From contig NZ_JAFLSB010000048.1 of the NCBI RefSeq assembly GCF_022511165.1, positions 1 through 10,789 on the forward strand: a DNA stretch of 10,789 nt. Reading direction: 5' to 3'. Position 1 is the first letter of the stretch, and every line of letters starts with the position of its first letter. The translations under genes and the position numbers were made by a program. The stretch is from Helicobacter sp. (lineage in GTDB: Bacteria > Campylobacterota > Campylobacteria > Campylobacterales > Helicobacteraceae). This document shows, piece after piece, positions 1-6,469 of the stretch. The notes under the pieces are model-generated. The model saw only the letters and a program-made list of their open reading frames with translations. It had not been told where the DNA came from and made no database searches.

Positions 1-250
1 TAAAGGCTATCGTAGCAAAGAAGTGATAGATTCTATGGTAAAACACGGCGTTGTATATATGGTGGCAGTTGGTGGGGCAGCAGCACTGATTTCTAAATGT
101 ATCACAAAATATGAGGTTTTGGCTTATCCTGAGCTTGGACCTGAAGCGGTTGCGCGGCTAACCATTGAAAATTTTCCCGCTATTGTTGCTATTGATGCGC
201 AAGGGAATAATTACTACGAAGTGGGACAAGCTCCATATAAGCAAATCTAA
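1..250 (+). CDS. Class I fumarate hydratase / tartrate dehydratase beta subunit, 3' end only
   Basis: The open frame enters from before the window (first full codon at base 2) and ends at TAA 248-250, leaving 82 C-terminal residues. It matches the C-terminal part of the beta (swivelling) domain of the oxygen-sensitive [4Fe-4S] hydro-lyases. Visible family features are KGYRSKEVI at the entry, a GGAAAL glycine/alanine turn preceded by HGVVYMVAV, the block AYPELGPEAV, and ENFPAIVAIDAQGN close to the end. These enzymes interconvert fumarate and malate (or dehydrate tartrate) in the cytoplasm. The YPELG.EA and NFPAI.A.D blocks look more like the fumarase than the tartrate-specific branch, but the fragment cannot decide substrate. 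Whether the alpha domain is a separate upstream gene or fused cannot be seen. The methionine at base 35 is internal, not a start. Confidence 0.85.
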   Translation, partial: KGYRSKEVIDSMVKHGVVYMVAVGGAAALISKCITKYEVLAYPELGPEAVARLTIENFPAIVAIDAQGNNYYEVGQAPYKQI

Positions 251-257
251 GTTTATA

Positions 258-320
258 AAGCCAAGATTCTTTAGAATCTTGGTAGATAATACAAAAAGCT
301 AGGGCTTAGAATCTTGGCTT
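258..320. terminator. Inverted repeats between convergent genes, probable bidirectional terminator region
   Basis: A perfect inverted repeat lies eight bases after the fumarase stop: CCAAGATTCT (261-270) and AGAATCTTGG (273-282). Because two bases separate the arms, the realistic hairpin is 9 bp with a 4-base loop. A second copy of the right arm at 308-320 pairs with the left arm over 13 bp (258-270 with 308-320), so the two structures exclude each other. The right arm forms a 12-bp direct repeat, TTAGAATCTTGG, at 271-282 and 306-317. No T-run follows on either strand, so this is not a textbook intrinsic terminator. Its position between converging stop codons is the main support for a terminator role. 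Confidence 0.5.
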
Positions 321-327
321 ATGTAAG

Positions 328-348
328 TTGCACTTATATAGAGTGCAA
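328..348. terminator. Second small hairpin between convergent genes
   Basis: TTGCACT (328-334) and AGTGCAA (342-348) form a perfect 7-bp stem with a 7-base loop, 30 bases beyond the MATE stop codon on the minus strand. On that strand it would be the first hairpin met by transcription leaving the MATE gene. No U-tract follows it on either strand, so the terminator role rests on location only. Confidence 0.3.
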
Positions 349-378
349 AATGCGCTTTTAATGATTAAAAATATTTTA

Positions 379-1734
379 TTATAAGTTTGCAACATATCGC
401 TTCCATATGCCCTTATGAAAAATATAGCCAAAGATAAAAGCGCGTAAAAATGTCTCGCAGCAAATAATGGCAAAAATATATACTACATCAATTTGATAGC
501 ACACACATAGCCACATTGGCAAGATTCTACAAATCCAAATACTTCCGGTATTTATCCAAAGTGAGAGTTTAGTCGCTCCTGCACCTCTTAATGCTCCATC
601 AAGTACAAAAATCCAAATAAGCGGCACTTGAGAAAGCCCCACAGCAACAAGGTAGGCAAAAGAATAAGTAATGACTGCAGATTCTGTGGTAAAAATAGCT
701 GTAAGCTCCTTACCAAGCACACATAGTCCTATGCCAAGCACCCCCATAATAATTGAGGAGACAAGTAAAGTCGTGCGCACAAAAGATTCTGCAAGATCAA
801 TACGTTTTGCCCCAAGCATTTGTCCCATTAGCGCCATTGCAGCAACTTGGAAGCCAAAGCCGGGCATAAAGATAAAACTCTCTACGCGTGAGCCAATTTG
901 AAATCCCGCAATCACTTCTAAGCCATAATCAGTCATAAATTTTGTGATAAGCACAAGTGAGAAAATCGTTAGACTCCTCTCAATCCCTGAAGGTGTGCCA
1001 ATGCGTAAGCCCAAAATAAGTGCTCTCCATTCAAAGACATAAGCCATTTTAAGATGCTTATGCACCCCGCACAAAATTCCAAAGAGGATAAGTCCTTCAA
1101 AGTAAGTAACAATCACATTTGCCACTCCTGCTCCTATGATGCCAAGAGGAGGGATACCAAGTGAATCTACGCCAAAAATAAGCATAAAATTGAGCAAAAT
1201 ATTTAAAAGTGTGCTTATAATTTTAATAAAAAATACACTTTTTGTATCGCCTGTGGCAGCGAGTGCAGAGATAAAGATTGTTTTAGCAAAATGCGCAGGA
1301 ATACTACAAAAAATCCACCCAAGATAAAGCATACCAAGTGCTTTTGTCTCTCCCTCCGCATTCATCCAATCAAAATAAGGTTCATTGAGAGAAGAGGCAA
1401 GGAGATAAATAGGTATAGAGCAAAGTAATGCTCCCACGCTCATTGTGCTAAGAGTTGTATTCATTTTTGTATAGTTTCGCTCCCCAAAGGCGCGTGAGAT
1501 TTGGGCATTTGTGCCAACATAAAAAATCGTGGTAATAGCAAAGAGAAACATCCAGCAGTTCATACCAAGCCCAAGGGCTACGATATTATGCTTTGTAACT
1601 TCAAGGTCTGCTGAAATATGCGCGATAAAATACATACCCACAGCGATATTAGCAATATCGAGGAAAGAATTGCCACCAGAGGGTAGGGCAATGCGTAAAA
1701 TCTTACGCATTCTTTGGTTAAAATTATATATCAT
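379..1734 (-). CDS. MATE family multidrug/toxin efflux transporter
   Basis: A 451-residue, highly hydrophobic protein with the length and internal two-fold repeat of MATE cation-coupled efflux pumps, which sit in the inner membrane with about 12 helices. The two halves show matching signatures. ILRIALPSG (12-20) corresponds to GLRIGTPSG (242-250), and ALAATGDTK (157-165) corresponds to ALRGAGATK (381-389). The first half also carries the family block NILLNFMLIFG (178-188), then PPLGIIGAGVAN (195-206). The substrate and coupling ion (H+ or Na+) cannot be read from the sequence. The ATG overlaps the methyltransferase stop in an ATGA arrangement (bases 1734-1731), which suggests translational coupling and makes this the last gene of the HIT-methyltransferase-MATE operon. 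The gene is complete, ends at TAA (381-379), and converges on the fumarase gene. Confidence 0.92.
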   Translation of the reverse strand: MIYNFNQRMRKILRIALPSGGNSFLDIANIAVGMYFIAHISADLEVTKHNIVALGLGMNCWMFLFAITTIFYVGTNAQISRAFGERNYTKMNTTLSTMSVGALLCSIPIYLLASSLNEPYFDWMNAEGETKALGMLYLGWIFCSIPAHFAKTIFISALAATGDTKSVFFIKIISTLLNILLNFMLIFGVDSLGIPPLGIIGAGVANVIVTYFEGLILFGILCGVHKHLKMAYVFEWRALILGLRIGTPSGIERSLTIFSLVLITKFMTDYGLEVIAGFQIGSRVESFIFMPGFGFQVAAMALMGQMLGAKRIDLAESFVRTTLLVSSIIMGVLGIGLCVLGKELTAIFTTESAVITYSFAYLVAVGLSQVPLIWIFVLDGALRGAGATKLSLWINTGSIWICRILPMWLCVCYQIDVVYIFAIICCETFLRAFIFGYIFHKGIWKRYVANL

Positions 1735-2450
1735 TGTGTGTGCTTTGGTAAGTATTGAGCGATAAAACGCACAATGTGTGGATATGCTACTTTTTTGTGT
1801 GAATCTTTGTTTTCATAAATATGATGATAGAGGATATGAAAGCCCCTCTCAACGCTAAAATATTGCTCTAATTCCCCAGAATGCAAGATTCTTTCATTTT
1901 TGATACTTTGAGAGTGAATATCAATAAAGGTTTCAAAAAGCAATAATGCGTGGGGTTTAAGGGCATTAATGAGCGCAGGAAAAAGTCGTCTATCCAAAAA
2001 ATAGCTATTAAGAATTACATCATAGTGTTGAGATGCGAGGCAAAAGGTATCTAAATCTGCCAAAATAGGCGTAATATGAGGAGAATCTTGCAAATACTCT
2101 AACGCCACAGAGGAAATATCAATAGCATCAATGCTTAATCCTAGCTGTGCGAGGAATTTTGCATTGCGTCCATTGCCACAAGCCACATCAAGCCCAAGTG
2201 GTCGTTCAAAGGTTTTATGGTGTAGATAGCGTGTGTTATATGAATCCTGTATCATTTGTGTAGGGTGTGTATGTAAAGATTGTGAGGTATATGAATCTTG
2301 CAAGGGTGTAAAAGAAGTATCTATCATAGGCGATTTAGAAAGCACATATTGTTTGATATAAGAAGAGGCTATTTCCATAAACGCGCTTGGCTCAAATGGC
2401 ATAAAGTTATGTTGATAACGTTCATTCCACCTAAGCGCGTCCTCTTGCAT
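1731..2450 (-). CDS. Class I SAM-dependent methyltransferase, TehB-like
   Basis: A 239-residue protein with a Rossmann-fold methyltransferase core. Motif I is LDVACGNGRN (87-96), the acidic residue ending strand 2 is D111 in IDAIDIS, and the later block FLDRRLFPALINALKP (151-166) leads into LLFETF (170-175). These blocks, the start MQEDALRWNERY and the downstream SGELEQYF (191-198) resemble the TehB-like small-molecule methyltransferases. The true substrate is unknown and tellurite methylation is not implied. Residues about 40-80, between the N-terminal helix and motif I, look like an insertion and contain an imperfect repeat (LQDSYTSQSLH 50-60, IQDSYNTRYLH 67-77). The ATG (2450-2448) lies 10 bp after the HIT stop with only a weak AAGGG. 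The WNERY start is typical of the family and supports it. The stop overlaps the MATE start by four bases. Confidence 0.85.
   Translation of the reverse strand: MQEDALRWNERYQHNFMPFEPSAFMEIASSYIKQYVLSKSPMIDTSFTPLQDSYTSQSLHTHPTQMIQDSYNTRYLHHKTFERPLGLDVACGNGRNAKFLAQLGLSIDAIDISSVALEYLQDSPHITPILADLDTFCLASQHYDVILNSYFLDRRLFPALINALKPHALLLFETFIDIHSQSIKNERILHSGELEQYFSVERGFHILYHHIYENKDSHKKVAYPHIVRFIAQYLPKHTQ
2220..2303 (-). repeat. Imperfect 51-bp-period duplication inside the methyltransferase gene
   Basis: Two 33-bp units, 2303-2271 and 2252-2220 on the minus strand, are spaced 51 bp start to start. They encode LQDSYTSQSLH and IQDSYNTRYLH. Comparing 30 aligned bases by hand gives 22 matches, including the shared GATTCATATA. 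Because the period is a multiple of three, the duplication keeps the frame. It sits in the extra segment before methyltransferase motif I, where homologues are usually shorter as far as I recall. Confidence 0.5.
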
Positions 2451-2460
2451 TTATGCGCCC

Positions 2461-2808
2461 TTAGTCTTTCGCATTTATAATACTTGGGAGTTTTTTTCCG
2501 CCAAGAATGTGTAAATGTAAATGAGGCACTTCTTGTCCGCCATTTACCCCGATATTGGTGATAACTCTATATCCGCTTTCTTCGATTCCTACGATTCTTG
2601 CGACTTCTTGTGCAAATTCACATAATCCACCTAAAAGCTCTTTTGAGGCGCAAGAAAAGTCCTTTACACACGCTTTTGGAATTGCTAAAATATGCACAGG
2701 TGCTTGAGGGGCTATATCATAAAAGGCAAGAAATTTTTCATTTTCAGCTACCTTTTTGCAAGGAATCTCCCCTGCGACAATTTTTTCAAAAATCGTTCTT
2801 TCAGCCAT
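2461..2808 (-). CDS. HIT family (histidine triad) nucleotide hydrolase, HINT-like
   Basis: A 115-residue cytoplasmic protein with the complete histidine triad HLHLH at 96-100 (H96, H98, H100), preceded by GGQEVP and followed by ILGG, as in HINT-type purine nucleoside phosphoramidases/AMP-lysine hydrolases. The N-terminal TIFEKIVAGEIPCKKV (5-20) is the classic HINT opening and 115 aa is the usual length. The physiological substrate in bacteria is poorly defined. The start ATG (2808-2806) follows a strong AAGGAG (2820-2815) at good spacing. It is the first gene of the minus-strand operon, with the methyltransferase 10 bp behind it, and is divergent from pheS. I recall the same HIT//pheS neighbourhood in Campylobacter jejuni, so the pairing looks ancestral. 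Expression probably starts from the extended -10 at 2914-2906, with a leader of roughly 90 nt. Confidence 0.95.
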   Translation of the reverse strand: MAERTIFEKIVAGEIPCKKVAENEKFLAFYDIAPQAPVHILAIPKACVKDFSCASKELLGGLCEFAQEVARIVGIEESGYRVITNIGVNGGQEVPHLHLHILGGKKLPSIINAKD

Positions 2809-2870
2809 TGAACACTCCTTTTTGGCAATTTTGTGTTTAAGTTTTTGCTGGTGTATTTTTAATTATTAAG

Positions 2871-2887
2871 ACTTATTTGAAATAAGT
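2871..2887. promoter_or_regulatory. 17-bp perfect palindrome in the HIT operon leader, possible operator
   Basis: ACTTATTT-G-AAATAAGT is an exact inverted repeat with 8-base arms around one central base. It lies between the predicted HIT promoter and the HIT start, about 10-30 nt after the expected transcription start. Short, tight dyads of this kind are typical of dimeric repressor sites (for example Fur/PerR or MarR/TetR families). It does not match a consensus I can name with confidence. The AT-rich base composition makes a chance palindrome more likely than usual. It could instead form a weak RNA hairpin in the leader. Confidence 0.35.
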
Positions 2888-2905
2888 GTGTATTTAGAAG
2901 TAGCT

Positions 2906-2914
2906 ATTATAGCA
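2906..2914 (-). promoter_or_regulatory. Extended -10 promoter element for the HIT-methyltransferase-MATE operon
   Basis: On the minus strand the sequence reads TGCTATAAT, a perfect TATAAT (2911-2906) with the extended TGn motif. No -35 hexamer is evident at the usual spacing, which is normal for the primary sigma factor of Helicobacter and Campylobacter. Transcription would begin near base 2899, giving a leader of about 90 nt. Confidence 0.6.
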
Positions 2915-2941
2915 ACAAAGGGCAATAAAAAACTTTAAATA

Positions 2942-2950
2942 TGCTACAAT
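2942..2950 (+). promoter_or_regulatory. Extended -10 promoter element for pheST
   Basis: TGCTACAAT combines the extended TGn with TACAAT, one mismatch from consensus, 35 bases before the pheS start. The upstream stretch is AT-rich without a clear -35. The predicted start near base 2957 gives a leader of about 30 nt, too short for a pheM-like leader peptide attenuator. Confidence 0.55.
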
Positions 2951-2974
2951 ATCGCTTTATTTACTTTAAGAGCG

Positions 2975-2979
2975 AAGGA
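2975..2979 (+). promoter_or_regulatory. Ribosome binding site that fixes the pheS TTG start
   Basis: AAGGA ends six bases before TTG 2986-2988, ideal spacing. The first in-frame ATG (2998-3000) would be 18 bases away and has no Shine-Dalgarno of its own, so TTG is the better start. Confidence 0.7.
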
Positions 2980-2985
2980 TAAGTA

Positions 2986-3987
2986 TTGAAAGCGCAAATG
3001 CAAGAGATTTTAGAGAAATTAGAAAAAGTGGGGAATCTGCAGGATTTAGAGGCATTACGCGTAGAAACAATAGGCAAAAAAGGCTTTTTAACACAGCAGT
3101 TTGCAACGCTCAAAGCCTTACAGGGCGAGGCAAAAAAGGCTTTTGCCACAGAGCTAAATAGCTATAGGGAAGCTTTTGAGAATCTTCTCTCAAGTAAAAA
3201 AGATGCACTTATATCTGCACAAACAAAAGAAAATCTTGCTAAAGAAGCCATTGATGCAAGTTTATTTAGCACATTGCGCCCTATAAGTCAAGGACACCCT
3301 ATCTATCAAACAATGGATAGAATCATTGATTTTTTTGTCAATATGAATTTTGCACTGCAGAGCGGACCGCTGATAGAAGATGATTTTCATAATTTTGAAG
3401 CCCTTAATCTCCCTGCATATCACCCCGCACGGGATATGCAAGATACTTTTTATTTTAAAGATTCTTTGCTTTTACGCACCCATACTTCACCGGTGCAAAT
3501 CCGCTCAATGCTCCAATCCCCGCCCCCTATTCGTATGATTTCTCCCGGGAGCGTGTTTAGGCGAGATTATGATTTAACACATTCTCCTATGTTTCATCAA
3601 GTAGAAGGATTAGTTGTAGATTCTAAAGAAAGGGTAAATTTTTCGCATCTTAAGTATATTTTAGAGGATTTTTTGCATTATATGTTTGGCGATGTGCGCA
3701 TTCGCTTTCGTTCAAGCTTTTTTCCTTTCACAGAGCCAAGTGCTGAAGTTGATGTGAGCTGTGTATTTTGTGGAGGTGAAGGTTGCAGGGTATGCTCACA
3801 TACAGGGTGGCTTGAAGTGCTTGGTTGTGGTATTGTGCATCAAAAAGTCTTTGATTGTGTGGGATATAAAGATGTGAGTGGATACGCCTTTGGCTTTGGG
3901 GTTGAGCGGTTTGCTATGCTTATTCATCGCGTGAATGATTTGCGTAGTTTTTTTGAGACAGATTTACGAGTATTGGAGCAGTTTTAA
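2986..3987 (+). CDS. pheS: Phenylalanyl-tRNA synthetase alpha subunit
   Basis: A 333-residue class II aminoacyl-tRNA synthetase subunit, normal for PheS. Together with PheT it forms the (alpha-beta)2 enzyme that charges tRNA-Phe in the cytoplasm. The N-terminal ~90 residues are a charged, coiled-coil-like tRNA-binding arm. The catalytic core follows, with motif 2 at about 188-209 (GSVFRRDYDLTHSPMFHQVE, including R191-R192 and H204-Q205), the phenylalanine-pocket block FPFTEPSAEVDV (246-257) and motif 3 GFGVERFAML (303-312) with R308. Four cysteines in a CxxC-x4-CxxC pattern (C259, C262, C267, C270) precede HTGWLEVLG. This knuckle occurs in many bacterial PheS proteins and is absent from E. 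coli. The start is TTG, chosen for its well-placed AAGGA. The stop TAA shares its last base with the pheT ATG (TAATG, 3985-3989), so the subunits are translationally coupled. Confidence 0.97.
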   Translation: MKAQMQEILEKLEKVGNLQDLEALRVETIGKKGFLTQQFATLKALQGEAKKAFATELNSYREAFENLLSSKKDALISAQTKENLAKEAIDASLFSTLRPISQGHPIYQTMDRIIDFFVNMNFALQSGPLIEDDFHNFEALNLPAYHPARDMQDTFYFKDSLLLRTHTSPVQIRSMLQSPPPIRMISPGSVFRRDYDLTHSPMFHQVEGLVVDSKERVNFSHLKYILEDFLHYMFGDVRIRFRSSFFPFTEPSAEVDVSCVFCGGEGCRVCSHTGWLEVLGCGIVHQKVFDCVGYKDVSGYAFGFGVERFAMLIHRVNDLRSFFETDLRVLEQF

Positions 3988-6392
3988 TGATTTTTACAAA
4001 ACATTTATTATCACAATTTATTGATATTTCACATATTCCCATTGAGGAAATTTGTGTGCGCTTAAGCAGTATTGGCTTAGAAGTTGAATCTGCATATGCG
4101 CTCAAATTGCCTCAAAAAGTCGTTGTAGCTCAAGTGCTTACCTGCGCTCCTCATCCTGATGCTGATAAGCTTAATGTGTGTCGTGTAAGCACAGGAAGCG
4201 AGGAGCTACAAATCGTTTGCGGTGCGCCTAATGTCAAAGCAGGACAATATGTAGCCCTAGCCCTTGAGGGTGCAGTAATACCGCATACTAAAAGCGGAGA
4301 GCTTAAAATCAAAAAGACGACTTTGCGGGGTGTGGAGAGCTGCGGTATGCTTTGTTCAAGCACAGAGCTAGGGTTGCCAAAGATTAATGATGGCATTATG
4401 GTGCTTGATGATACAGCAGGAAAATTAGAGCTTGGTGCAGAAGTAGGGGAGTTAGAGCTTTTTGATGATTATGTGATTGAAGTAGGTATCACGCCAAATC
4501 GTGGAGATTGCTTGAGTGTGTTAGGGATTGCACGCGAGATTGCTACTTGCTATGACTTGCGCTTGAAATTTGAGGTAAATATGGACAATGTCGTTACTTT
4601 AGGGCTTGGGCGAGTGCTACAGATTCTCACTGATGAAAAAATTGATGCGCATTTGTTTTATCGGGTTGTGGAGATAAAACAAGCCTATTTGCCCCTTGAT
4701 ATTGCTTTAGCTCTGGCGCATAATGGCACTTTGGTTGATGATATTGTGTGTAATTTTTTAGAATATGGCACATATATGACGGGTGTGATTTTAAATGCCT
4801 ATAAATTGCGTGATTGTGGGAATAAGGATCTTGTTTTAGATAATGGTTTAGTCGCACAGCTAAGAATAAAAAAAGATGAAAATGGTTTAGAAGCAGTCTT
4901 TGCGAATGATAAACTCTCTGTGATTGGCGTGAGCTATGGTGAGCGACATTTTGGCACGAGGTCGGAGATTCTTATTATTGAGGCAAGTTATGTAGATCCA
5001 AATGCTATTGCTAAAAGTCTTTATGAACGCAAAATTAAAGGCGATGCGTCTTTAACCTATCGAAGCACGAGAGGGAGTAATTCACATTTAGAGCAAGGGA
5101 TTGATTTTTTGTGCAAAAAAATGACACTTGTTTCTGATGTATTGGTGTATTCTGGCTCACATTCTATTGCTCAAAAAATCGATGAGATTACGATTAAGAC
5201 AACTTTTAATGCGATTAATAAAATTATAGGGGTAGATTTAGAAAAAGAAGAGATAGCAATGATTCTAAAACATCTTTCTTTCAAACTTGAGGCAACTGGC
5301 GATGAAAATTTCTTTATGATTAGTGTGCCATCTTATCGCCACGATATACAAAATGTCCAAGATGTGGCAGAGGAGGTGCTTCGAATCTATGGCATTGATA
5401 AGATTCCTGCTACTCCCTTGCTTTGCTCACAATACCACAATAGTTCTAAAGCCTATATCGCGTATAAAAATAAACGCAAACTCGCCCATAGATTGATTGC
5501 TAATAGTTTTACTGAATGTATTCATTATATTTTTGCTTCTTCGCAATCCCTAGAGAATCTTGGATTTGTACGCATTGATGAGCATCTTGCTCTTATTAAT
5601 CCTATCACCCAAGAGCTTGATACATTGCGCACAAGCCTTATTCCTGCGCTTTTAGATTCAATAAAGCGCAATGAGAATCTAGGCTTTAAAAGTATCGCAC
5701 TTTTTGAGATAGGGAGCGTTTATAATGCGCAGCGAGAGGAAAAAACTAAACTTGCCTTTGTCGCAAGTGGGTTGCTTAAAGATGAGCGCTACCCACATAG
5801 CAAGGCTGCAAGTTGGGATTTTTTCTCTTTTGCGCTAATGTGTCAAAGATGTGTGGGAGAGGTGAGCTTAAAAAATATCCGCGATGTGGAAGATTCATCA
5901 GCTCTTTTAGCGCATTTTGGTTTAAGTGATGATAGAATCTTGCACCCTTATCAAAGTGCTTTTGTGTATTATCAAAATAAGCCTGTGGGTATCATTGCAA
6001 AGCTTCATAGCCAAGTTGCTTTGGATTTAGATATAGGCGAGACTTTTATATGCGAGATTGCTTTAGAGCATTTAGATGATGTAGTTTTAACCCACGCAAA
6101 AGAATTTTCAAAATATCAAAAATCCACACGCGATTTGACTATTTTGATTGATAAGCAGATTCCATTTTATCGTGTGCGTGAGGCGATTACACAGGCAAAT
6201 ATCACATTTTTACAAAATATTTATCCTCTTGATGTGTATTATGAGGAGAGTTTAGGGGCGCAAATGGCACTTAGTATTCGCCTTGTGCTACAATCTTATG
6301 AGGGCACTTTGCAAGAATCTCAACTCAATAATGCTACACAATCTGTGCTTGAAGTTTTACAAAAAAGTTTTAATGCGTCTTTGCGCACCTAA
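3987..6392 (+). CDS. pheT: Phenylalanyl-tRNA synthetase beta subunit
   Basis: An 801-residue PheT of usual length. Domains in order: an N-terminal segment, the EMAP/OB-fold tRNA-binding domain at about 39-150 (VVVAQVLTCAPHPDADKLNV 45-64, then CGAPNV and a GMLCS block), TPNRGDCLSVLGIAREIA (169-186), a divergent B3/B4 editing region (about 205-385), the B5 domain (about 400-475, with PSYRHDI and DVAEEVLRIYGIDKIP), the catalytic-like core (about 490-695, with NPI and LFEIG), and a C-terminal FDX-ACB anticodon-binding domain (about 706-801, FSKYQKSTRDLTILID). The beta subunit binds tRNA-Phe and normally clears mischarged Tyr-tRNA-Phe. The editing region lacks the usual VxxxNYV...GQPxHAFD block and instead has CNFLEYGTYMTGVILNAY (255-272). 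The start is supported by GGAG eight bases upstream and the one-base overlap with pheS. Confidence 0.97.
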   Translation: MIFTKHLLSQFIDISHIPIEEICVRLSSIGLEVESAYALKLPQKVVVAQVLTCAPHPDADKLNVCRVSTGSEELQIVCGAPNVKAGQYVALALEGAVIPHTKSGELKIKKTTLRGVESCGMLCSSTELGLPKINDGIMVLDDTAGKLELGAEVGELELFDDYVIEVGITPNRGDCLSVLGIAREIATCYDLRLKFEVNMDNVVTLGLGRVLQILTDEKIDAHLFYRVVEIKQAYLPLDIALALAHNGTLVDDIVCNFLEYGTYMTGVILNAYKLRDCGNKDLVLDNGLVAQLRIKKDENGLEAVFANDKLSVIGVSYGERHFGTRSEILIIEASYVDPNAIAKSLYERKIKGDASLTYRSTRGSNSHLEQGIDFLCKKMTLVSDVLVYSGSHSIAQKIDEITIKTTFNAINKIIGVDLEKEEIAMILKHLSFKLEATGDENFFMISVPSYRHDIQNVQDVAEEVLRIYGIDKIPATPLLCSQYHNSSKAYIAYKNKRKLAHRLIANSFTECIHYIFASSQSLENLGFVRIDEHLALINPITQELDTLRTSLIPALLDSIKRNENLGFKSIALFEIGSVYNAQREEKTKLAFVASGLLKDERYPHSKAASWDFFSFALMCQRCVGEVSLKNIRDVEDSSALLAHFGLSDDRILHPYQSAFVYYQNKPVGIIAKLHSQVALDLDIGETFICEIALEHLDDVVLTHAKEFSKYQKSTRDLTILIDKQIPFYRVREAITQANITFLQNIYPLDVYYEESLGAQMALSIRLVLQSYEGTLQESQLNNATQSVLEVLQKSFNASLRT

Positions 6393-6419
6393 GAGATTTA
6401 GCCTCGCTTAAGCTCTTAG
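6389..6419 (+). terminator. Weak stem-loop at the end of pheT
   Basis: CTAAGAG (6389-6395, containing the pheT stop codon) and CTCTTAG (6413-6419) can form a perfect 7-bp stem around a 17-base loop. No T-run follows, so it may only attenuate read-through into tkt or be a chance pairing. Confidence 0.25.
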
Positions 6420-6444
6420 ATAGGCAAAAGAAGCATTGTTGTTC

Positions 6445-6450
6445 TATAAT
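6445..6450 (+). promoter_or_regulatory. Perfect -10 box upstream of tkt
   Basis: TATAAT lies 19 bases before the transketolase start, giving a predicted transcription start near 6457 and a very short leader. No -35 is evident. AAGGAG at 6459-6464 sits five bases before the ATG and would lie almost at the 5' end of the transcript. This supports separate transcription of tkt-addB in addition to read-through from pheST. Confidence 0.55.
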
Positions 6451-6469
6451 TTATAACTAAGGAGAATAT

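Noticed and set aside
259..294. Canonical intrinsic terminator for the fumarase gene
   Set aside because: The stem is perfect but no run of T follows it on the plus strand, so I list the region only as a probable terminator of uncertain type.
1731..2450. Naming the methyltransferase tehB or calling it tellurite resistance
   Set aside because: Resemblance is limited to the general methyltransferase core and family blocks. Substrate cannot be inferred and the large insert is atypical.
2809..2985. Possible pheST attenuator (pheM-like leader peptide) or T-box upstream of pheS
   Set aside because: The predicted leader is only about 30 nt, with no Phe-rich small ORF, no terminator hairpin with a T-run, and no T-box consensus.
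3748..3795. Cysteine cluster of PheS as a novel metal site
   Set aside because: The CxxC-x4-CxxC segment before GWLEVLG occurs in many bacterial PheS proteins, so it is family variation and not new.
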